DNA of 64,000 nt from Persicitalea jodogahamensis (GTDB taxonomy: Bacteria; Bacteroidota; Bacteroidia; Cytophagales; Spirosomataceae): contig NZ_BMXF01000001.1 in NCBI RefSeq assembly GCF_014651615.1, forward strand, positions 372,001-436,000. The letters run 5' to 3'. The notes beneath the pieces were generated by a model. The model was not told the DNA's origin. It searched no databases and saw nothing but the letters and a program-made list of their open reading frames with translations. Positions 8,394 to 15,110 of this stretch are shown here, piece after piece (within the stretch, counting starts at the first letter, position 1; every line of letters begins with the position of its first letter). A program made the position numbers and the translations under genes.

Positions 8394-10926
8394 AGAAAGC
8401 TTTTCTTTCCCGTGGCTACTAACAATGGCCTGGCGCGACAGCCGCCGCAGCCGTTCGCGGCTGCTGCTGTTCATCTCATCCGTGATTCTGGGCATCGCGG
8501 CGTTGGTGGCCATTTATTCGTTGGGAGATAATCTCCGGCAAAACATCGACACCCAGGCCGCCGCGCTATTGGGCGCCGACCTGGAAATTTCCGGCAATCA
8601 ACCTGCCTCCCCAAAAATCAAACCGCTGCTGGATTCGCTGGGCGAAGACCGCTCGGAGGAGCGGCGCTTTGCCTCGATGGTGTACTTTCCCAAAGGCGGC
8701 GGCAGCCGCCTGGCGCAGGTTCGGGCACTGGAAGGAAGCTACCCCTATTACGGTGAATTGGAAACCGTTCCTGTCAGCGCGGGACGCAGCTTCCGGGATA
8801 GCCGCCATGCTTTGGTGGATCAGACCCTGATGCTGCAGTACGACGCCAAAGTGGGTGATTCGGTGAAAGTAGGCGAAGTTACTTTCCTTATTGCGGGTAC
8901 TTTGCTAAAAGCTCCCGGCCAAACGGGCGTGTCGGCCACTGTCGCTCCGGCGGTCTATATCCCCCTGCGCTATCTGGCACAGACGGGCCTTGAAGAAAAA
9001 GGCAGCCGTATCAACTACCTGTATTTTTTTAAGTACCCCCCAAAGACGGACGTCGAGCGGATCGCAAAAGGGTTGGAATCGCGTCTGGATCTTGAAGATC
9101 TTGATTCCAAAACCGTCGAGAGTCAGAAAGAATCCACAGGGCGCTCTTTTGAAGACTTGACGCAGTTTCTGGGACTCGTAGGCTTCATTGCGCTGTTGCT
9201 GGGATGCGTCGGTGTGGCGAGTGCGGTACACATCTACATCCGTGAAAAGCTTAATTCCATCGCTTTGCTGCGCTGCCTGGGCGTGAAATCCTCGCAGGCA
9301 TTTGTCATTTACTTAATCCAAATCGTGGGCGTCGGTTTCCTGGGTTCGGTGATCGGGGCTGCGCTGGGAGCGGTTATTCAGCAATTCTTGCCGCTTGTAC
9401 TCAAAGATTTCCTTCCCTTTGCCCTCATCACCGAAATCTCCTGGTCGGCCATCGGGCAAGGCGTGCTGTTGGGTACGATTATTTCGATTTTGTTCGCGCT
9501 GTTGCCGCTTATTTCGGTACGTAACATCGCGCCGTTGCGGGTACTTCGGGCATCGTTCGAGTCTGCGCCCGCCAGTAGGGACCCGTTGCGGTGGCTGGTC
9601 TACGGCCTGATTCTCGCCTTCGTATTTCTTTTTACCTACCTCCAAACGGATAGCTGGCTAGACGCGCTGGTGTTCACCGTCAGCATTCTGGGAGCGTTTC
9701 TACTGCTGCTGGCGATGGCTTCTTTACTCATCTGGCTGGTTCGGCGGTTCTTTCCGTCGTCGTGGAGCTACGTGTGGCGGCAGGCGTTGGCCAATCTGCA
9801 CCGACCCAATAATCAGACTTCCATCCTGATCGTGTCCATCGGCTTGGGGACTGCCTTCATCTGCACCCTGATTTTGGTGCAGTCGCTGCTGTTGAAGCGT
9901 GTTACGCTTTCCACGAGCGGTAACCAGCCCAATATCGTGCTGTTCGATATCCAGAGCGATCAGCGTGATGCGGTACTTGATTTGGCCGAAAGTCAGGGTT
10001 TGCCCATTATTCAAAGCGTACCGGTTGTGAACATGCGGCTGGAAAAAGTCAACGACGTTACGCCCGCCATCGCGCAGAAAGATACGTCGAACCGCGTGTC
10101 GCGCCGGATTTTTGGCCGTGAGTACCGCGTAAGCTACCGCGATACGCTCACGGAATTCGAAGAACTTAAAAGAGGACGCTGGGAGGGAACAGCTCCTGCC
10201 AATGGCCCCGTACCCATCTCGATGGAAGAGGGTTTTGCCGAACGTAACGGCGTCAAAGTGGGCGATACGCTTACTTTCAATGTGCAGGGGGCGCTACTAA
10301 CGACGGTCATCGGTAGTTTGCGGGAAGTCGACTGGAACGGCGTCAGGACGAGTTTCCTGGTACTTTTTCCCAAGGGCGTTTTGGAAGAGGCCCCGCAGTT
10401 TCACGTGTTGCTCACGCGCGTTCCTTCCAGCGAGGGCTCGGCCAATTTTCAGCGCGCCGTGGTGCAGCGTTTTCCCAATATTTCTATCATCGACCTGGGA
10501 TTGGTACTGAAAGTACTTGACGAACTACTGGAAAAAATTGGCTTCGTCATCCGCTTCATGGCAGGGTTCAGCATCCTGACGGGCCTCATCGTACTGATTT
10601 CCTCGGTACTTATCAGCAAGTACCAGCGCTTGCAGGAAAGCGTGTTGCTCCGTACCCTGGGTGCGAGCCGAAAACAAATTTTCTCAATCACGGCTTTGGA
10701 GTACTTTTTCCTCGGCGCGCTGGCTGCCGCCACGGGTATCATTCTGGCGTTGGCGGGTAGCTGGGGTTTGGCGAAATTCACTTTCAAAGTCGATTTTGAA
10801 CCCCAATTCCTGCCCCTGTTGTTGGTCTTCCTGAGCGTTTCCGGCTTGACCGTCCTCATTGGGCTTGTTAATAGCCGCGGCATTCTGTCGCGGTCACCGC
10901 TGGAAGTATTGCGTCAGGAGGCGTAG
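8380..10926 (+). CDS. ABC transporter permease, FtsX/YbbP type
   Basis: An 848-residue inner membrane permease. I chose the ATG at 8380 (MQEFRESFSF), which overlaps the ATPase stop; 8305 is in frame but lies well inside the ATPase gene. The first transmembrane segment is near residues 25-45, followed by a periplasmic domain of about 190 residues (ADLEISGNQ onward), three to four helices including LGLVGFIALLLGCVGVASAV, two mid-protein helices around LVYGLILAFVFLFTY, a second periplasmic domain and a C-terminal FtsX bundle (MAGFSILTGLIVLISSVL). Two FtsX bundles in one chain with extra central helices is the YbbP architecture. It forms the membrane part of the complex with the ATPase. Confidence 0.9.
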   Translation: MQEFRESFSFPWLLTMAWRDSRRSRSRLLLFISSVILGIAALVAIYSLGDNLRQNIDTQAAALLGADLEISGNQPASPKIKPLLDSLGEDRSEERRFASMVYFPKGGGSRLAQVRALEGSYPYYGELETVPVSAGRSFRDSRHALVDQTLMLQYDAKVGDSVKVGEVTFLIAGTLLKAPGQTGVSATVAPAVYIPLRYLAQTGLEEKGSRINYLYFFKYPPKTDVERIAKGLESRLDLEDLDSKTVESQKESTGRSFEDLTQFLGLVGFIALLLGCVGVASAVHIYIREKLNSIALLRCLGVKSSQAFVIYLIQIVGVGFLGSVIGAALGAVIQQFLPLVLKDFLPFALITEISWSAIGQGVLLGTIISILFALLPLISVRNIAPLRVLRASFESAPASRDPLRWLVYGLILAFVFLFTYLQTDSWLDALVFTVSILGAFLLLLAMASLLIWLVRRFFPSSWSYVWRQALANLHRPNNQTSILIVSIGLGTAFICTLILVQSLLLKRVTLSTSGNQPNIVLFDIQSDQRDAVLDLAESQGLPIIQSVPVVNMRLEKVNDVTPAIAQKDTSNRVSRRIFGREYRVSYRDTLTEFEELKRGRWEGTAPANGPVPISMEEGFAERNGVKVGDTLTFNVQGALLTTVIGSLREVDWNGVRTSFLVLFPKGVLEEAPQFHVLLTRVPSSEGSANFQRAVVQRFPNISIIDLGLVLKVLDELLEKIGFVIRFMAGFSILTGLIVLISSVLISKYQRLQESVLLRTLGASRKQIFSITALEYFFLGALAAATGIILALAGSWGLAKFTFKVDFEPQFLPLLLVFLSVSGLTVLIGLVNSRGILSRSPLEVLRQEA

Positions 10927-11107
10927 AGGGCAAGTCACGGCGGTTGAAACCGCCTGAGTCCCGTAGCGGCGGACCACGCCAGCCAAATCTATGTGTTCAC
11001 CCCGCACACGTATCGTGGACATCGAATCGCCGGGAACACCGTTAAACATATTATCACACCCGTTGCTGACGCACATTGGGCAAACACACCGGTTCGCCCC
11101 AACCAGT

Positions 11108-12286
11108 ATGACCGAAATCAATCAGTACATTAAATCCAGTCTGGCCGACAACACTTTCATCAAAGCCCAGTTCAGTGACTACCGGGGTGAGGAGGAGGAT
11201 TTGAAAAGTCTTTATCTCAAGAAAGTAATTGTGAAACGGCAGGAAAAGGTTTCCTTCCTGTATCGCTACAGAACCAAAGACATCACCAAAAACTACCCCC
11301 CCGAGGAAGCAGTGCAGCGGTTGGGTACTTTGGTGGCGGAAAACGGTTTCAGGTCAGGGCAACTTTTTACCTTAGAGCAAGATGTGCAACTCTCTTTTAT
11401 CAAAGGAAAAGGTTTTTCCCTGAAAACTACCCCGCCCAGCCTCCACGAACTACCCTCACTGGCGCACGATAAGCCCAAAAACCGGAAAATCGAAGCGCAG
11501 GGAAAAAATTACCTCACCGAACTGGGCATCACCGACGCCCAGGGAAAGGTGTACAAGAACGCCCAGGATAAGTACAAGCAAATCAACCACTACATCGAGA
11601 TCCTGAGTTCTTTACTCAAAAACCTGCCTGATCAACCCGTGACCAACATTGTGGACATGGGTGCGGGAAAGGGCTATCTTACTTTTGCGTTGTACGATTA
11701 CCTGAACAACGTTCTCGGCAAACCCGCGCGGGTAACGGGGGTGGAGTTTCGGAAAGATTTGGTGGATTTGTGCAATACTATTGCGCAAAGATCTGGCTTT
11801 GATGCGCTACAATTCGAAGAAGGGACAATAGAAAACTACCAACCTGAGAAAGAAATCAATGTCCTGATTGCCCTCCATGCCTGCGACACCGCGACGGACG
11901 AGGCCATTTACCAGGGCATCACGGCCAACGCCGATCTCATTGTGGTGGCACCTTGTTGTCACAAACAAATCCGCCGGGAAATGGAAAAGCACAAGCCTGA
12001 AAACGAGTTGGATTTCCTGATTAGGCACGGTATTTTTCTGGAACGCCAGGCAGAAATGGTAACTGACGGTATCCGATCACTGATCTTGGAATACTACGGC
12101 TACGCGACCAAAGTTTTTGAATTTGTCTCCGATGCCCACACGCCTAAAAATGTGCTGATTGTGGGTGAAAAGCGGAAGCAGAAGCCTGCGGAACAGGAGA
12201 TGATTTTAGAAAAGCTCCGGACGTCAAAACAATTTTTTGGAATAGGGTACCATCAGTTGGAAAGGCTAATCGGGCTGCCTGATTAA
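11108..12286 (+). CDS. Class I SAM-dependent methyltransferase (Methyltransf_32-like)
   Basis: A 392-residue predicted methyltransferase. The ATG at 11108 is preferred to one at 10991 that would add 39 low-complexity residues. An N-terminal domain of about 170 residues precedes the Rossmann domain. Motif I is VDMGAGKGYLTFALYDYL, then VTGVEFRKDLVDLC (acidic binding residue), and VVAPCCHKQIRREM, the Cys-Cys-His block seen in the Methyltransf_32/GSTCD group. No target is known for the bacterial members. The upstream spacer holds a short GC hairpin (10939-10954). No neighbours share its pathway, so function beyond methyl transfer is open. Confidence 0.8.
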   Translation: MTEINQYIKSSLADNTFIKAQFSDYRGEEEDLKSLYLKKVIVKRQEKVSFLYRYRTKDITKNYPPEEAVQRLGTLVAENGFRSGQLFTLEQDVQLSFIKGKGFSLKTTPPSLHELPSLAHDKPKNRKIEAQGKNYLTELGITDAQGKVYKNAQDKYKQINHYIEILSSLLKNLPDQPVTNIVDMGAGKGYLTFALYDYLNNVLGKPARVTGVEFRKDLVDLCNTIAQRSGFDALQFEEGTIENYQPEKEINVLIALHACDTATDEAIYQGITANADLIVVAPCCHKQIRREMEKHKPENELDFLIRHGIFLERQAEMVTDGIRSLILEYYGYATKVFEFVSDAHTPKNVLIVGEKRKQKPAEQEMILEKLRTSKQFFGIGYHQLERLIGLPD

Positions 12287-12349
12287 TCCCGGGGATATCG
12301 GAATCTAAAAAGGTAGTTTTTAGAAAAATTTTCTTTTTCTGGTAAATTG

Positions 12350-12373
12350 TAATCAGCAAATCGCGGCTGATTA
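12350..12373. promoter_or_regulatory. 8-bp inverted repeat upstream of the AraC/TPR regulator
   Basis: TAATCAGC (12350-12357) and GCTGATTA (12366-12373) are exact inverted repeats with an 8-base loop, ending 18 bases before the ATG at 12392. It could be an operator or a 5' hairpin over the ribosome entry region. No further support. Confidence 0.35.
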
Positions 12374-12391
12374 TCCGGTAGTTTACGAGGT

Positions 12392-14362
12392 ATGGAAAGC
12401 GGGAATACACACCATAGGACAGAAGAATACCAATTGAAGCGGCTTAATGAACTGCTTGATCAGAATCTCGAGAAATCGGATTATACCATCGATGCCATTT
12501 GCGAAGATTTGGGCGTGAGTCGTTCGCAGCTGTTCCGGATGGTCAAAGAGCTGACGGGCCTCTCTCCCTCACTCTATATCCGGCAACGTCGTCTGTTGCG
12601 GGGCCAGGAGCTACTGAAAGGAACCGACTGGCGCATCAACGAAATAACCGACAAAATCGGTTTTGACAGCCCGCAGGCATTTACCAAATATTTTACTCAG
12701 GAATTCGGCCTCAGTCCCTCCGACTACCGCCGGCAGCAGGAAGCTGGTCCGCCGAAGCAGGCCACTCCTGTTATTCCTTCGGCTAACGACATTGGAGAAA
12801 GTACGGGTGAGCCGCCTGGCGAGGAAAGGCCGCGCGGAATACCTTCCGTACCCCTGGGGGCAGTACCTGGCAAACGGTGGAAGTACCTGCCAATTCTGGG
12901 TCTGGTAGCACTGGTGCTACTGGCTCTGGGCGTGTTTGGGTACAGCCGCTTTCTGGCGTCTTCGTCGCGGGCGTCGTCCGAGGCATTCGTTAATTCGGTG
13001 GCCATTCTACCCTTTCGAAACGCGGGAACCGACACGACCGCCCTGCTGGCGGACGGCCTTGCGGGTCAGATCCATTCGTCTTTGTCGGCAGTTGAGAACC
13101 TGAAGGTGATTTCCCGCAGCTCCGCTGAATTGTTTCGCGATACGCGCAAGACCATCCCGCAAATCGCCGCCGAACTGCATGTCAACTACATACTGGTTGG
13201 ACGCCTGAAGCAGATGGGCCAGCACATGCTGGTCAGCGTGGAACTGGTGGAAGCGGCCCAGGACCGTACCCTGTGGTCCAAAACCTACCAGGGTACCGAC
13301 GAAGCACTGATGGGTTTCATGACGACCGTCGCCCGGCAAACTATCTTGGCGCTCGACCAGAAGCTGACCGATGCAGAATCGCGCCGGATGGATCGGACGC
13401 CTACCGGCAATTCTGACGCCCTCCGCGAGTACCTGATAGGCAAGCAGCTGATGCTCAGCCGCAGTGCAGATAAACTCAAGGCCAGCCTCCTCCGCTTTGA
13501 TCGCGCCATTGCCCTCGATTCGGGTTTTGCCGATGCCTATGCCCGAAAAGCATTGGCTTATTTTCTTCTCGGTACTGATAATATGATCAATCTGCGTAAG
13601 GGGATCAGCCAGTCGGAACAAAACGCTTTAAAAGCCATCCGGCTCGATCCGGAGAACGGGCTGGCTTACGCCATTCTGGCCAATAGCTACCGTGAGCTCA
13701 ACCAGTGGGAGCAGGCCGTTACGACCTACCAGATTGCCCTCGGGCATAGCCCAAACGACGCTGAAATCAACTACTGGTACAGCATCACCCTGCGCTCGCT
13801 GGGCCGTTTCGAGGAAGCCATTCAATATAGCACCAAGGCCCTGGCCCTCGATCCGCTCTACCCCTCAATTATCGTTGGGCACATTGGCAACTATTCCTAT
13901 GCGGGTCGCTACGCCGAGGCTCGCCAGCTGATCAAAGAGTACGCTCTGATGCTGGATGAATTTTACGTGTATTATTACGTGAAGGCCTATTATTACCTCA
14001 ACCTGGGCGACTATACGAATGCGCTGAAAGAAATGGAGAGCTGCGTTTCGCTCAATCCCGATATCCCGGTCTTGCATTCCACGCTGCAGTACTGCCGGGC
14101 CCGGGTAGGGCAACGGGCGGCGGCCGAAGCTTACCTCAAAACCATTCCCCAAATTCCGAGCCGGTACCCTGACCTGGCCATCGTGTCCGCCGGACTGAAC
14201 GACAAAGAAAATTGCCTGAAGTACCTCCGCCTGGGGCTAAATCAGGGTAATATGCCCTACTATCTCAAAGTGTCACCCATCTTTCGTTTTCTGCACGGCG
14301 ATCCGCGCTTTCAGGAAATACTTCGCCAACTTGGGTTGCTCGACCCACAGCCACCTGCCTGA
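12392..14362 (+). CDS. Transmembrane AraC-type regulator with TolB-N-like and TPR domains
   Basis: A 656-residue one-component regulator. Residues 12-114 form an AraC/XylS helix-turn-helix pair (YTIDAICEDLGVSRSQLFRMVKE, then INEITDKIGFDSPQAFTKYF, ending FGLSPSDYRR). A proline-rich linker leads to one membrane helix at about 173-189 (YLPILGLVALVLLALGVFG). The outer part begins with VAILPFRNAGTDTTALLADGL, a domain seen with adenylate cyclases and CadC-like regulators, then about six TPR repeats (AYARKALAYFLLG..., AYAILANSYRELNQWEQAV..., INYWYSITLRSLGRFEEAI...). DNA-binding domain inside and TPR sensor outside matches the logic of CadC/ToxR regulators. Three 21-bp repeats follow its stop, pointing to control of the two downstream genes. 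Confidence 0.85.
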   Translation: MESGNTHHRTEEYQLKRLNELLDQNLEKSDYTIDAICEDLGVSRSQLFRMVKELTGLSPSLYIRQRRLLRGQELLKGTDWRINEITDKIGFDSPQAFTKYFTQEFGLSPSDYRRQQEAGPPKQATPVIPSANDIGESTGEPPGEERPRGIPSVPLGAVPGKRWKYLPILGLVALVLLALGVFGYSRFLASSSRASSEAFVNSVAILPFRNAGTDTTALLADGLAGQIHSSLSAVENLKVISRSSAELFRDTRKTIPQIAAELHVNYILVGRLKQMGQHMLVSVELVEAAQDRTLWSKTYQGTDEALMGFMTTVARQTILALDQKLTDAESRRMDRTPTGNSDALREYLIGKQLMLSRSADKLKASLLRFDRAIALDSGFADAYARKALAYFLLGTDNMINLRKGISQSEQNALKAIRLDPENGLAYAILANSYRELNQWEQAVTTYQIALGHSPNDAEINYWYSITLRSLGRFEEAIQYSTKALALDPLYPSIIVGHIGNYSYAGRYAEARQLIKEYALMLDEFYVYYYVKAYYYLNLGDYTNALKEMESCVSLNPDIPVLHSTLQYCRARVGQRAAAEAYLKTIPQIPSRYPDLAIVSAGLNDKENCLKYLRLGLNQGNMPYYLKVSPIFRFLHGDPRFQEILRQLGLLDPQPPA

Positions 14363-14393
14363 TCCTAACATTTTCTTCAAAATTGATCCCTCT

Positions 14394-14456
14394 GACCAAT
14401 AAAGGAAAGTTTTTGGTCAAATAGGGAAAGTTTTCGGTCATATAAGGAAAGCCGTT
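14394..14456. repeat. Three 21-bp direct repeats, candidate operator array
   Basis: Units begin at 14394, 14415 and 14436, exactly 21 bases apart, with a shared core close to GGTCA-wATA-rGGAAAG (the first unit reads GACCAATAAAGGAAAG). 21 bases is two helical turns, the spacing of direct half-sites used by AraC-family proteins. The array lies between the AraC/TPR regulator and the lipoprotein gene, 51 bases before the latter's ATG. Confidence 0.6.
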
Positions 14457-14507
14457 TTCTGGCGCGCGGCCGACCTTTACAGGGTCATTTTTATTCATTG
14501 GCCCTCC

Positions 14508-15059
14508 ATGAAACCGATGCCTGTCCTCCTCTGCCTGTTGCTTTTCTTGCTGGCAGCGTGCCGGAGCAACCCGTCCGGCGAGCCTGCCTCATCCACCGAC
14601 TATAGCCCAGCTCCGACCCCCTATCTGGTACTGGCCCAGAAAGCCATCACCTACCAGGCCGACTACCAGCTCGACGCATGGGGCAGCCTGCTGGCCGAAG
14701 ATGTGGAGTACCATATCCCCGGAATTAGCCGGCTGAGGGGAAGAACCGCCGTGCTGGCCCACTGGCGGCAGAACCGCGACTCTTCGCACATCCGCCAGGT
14801 CCGGCTGTCGGAATTCAGCATTCTGCCCATGCAGACACTCACAAAACTACCCCTGGCCGATCTGCCCGGGGTATACGTAGCGGCGGCGTTCCGGCAGCGG
14901 GTGGTGTATGCCTCGGGCCAGACCGACGAGCAGCCCGTCAGCCTGTGGCTGCACTTCAACGAAGAGAAGCTGATCGACCGTCTCTACGGCTTTCAGAACG
15001 ACCGACTGCTGCACAACCCCGACCAGCTGCGCCGTGCGCCGGGCACAGATACCCTGTAA
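14508..15059 (+). CDS. NTF2/SnoaL-like lipoprotein
   Basis: A 183-residue predicted lipoprotein. The leader MKPMPVLLCLLLFLLAAC has a lipobox LAAC with Cys18. The mature part fits the NTF2-like cone fold: a helix YQADYQLDAWGSLLAEDVEYHIPG, LRGRTAVLAHWRQNRD, then strands VRLSEFSILP and VSLWLHFNEEKLIDRLYGFQ. The SnoaL-type signature of aspartate after LDAWGSLLAED suggests either a binding protein or a vestigial enzyme. It sits between a membrane-spanning regulator and a type IX secreted protein, with 51 bases to the next start, so the three probably form a unit. Ligand unknown. Confidence 0.7.
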   Translation: MKPMPVLLCLLLFLLAACRSNPSGEPASSTDYSPAPTPYLVLAQKAITYQADYQLDAWGSLLAEDVEYHIPGISRLRGRTAVLAHWRQNRDSSHIRQVRLSEFSILPMQTLTKLPLADLPGVYVAAAFRQRVVYASGQTDEQPVSLWLHFNEEKLIDRLYGFQNDRLLHNPDQLRRAPGTDTL

Positions 15060-15110
15060 TAACCTATATCCTGTAACAAACAACCAGAACATACATCCAA
15101 TTTTTCATGC

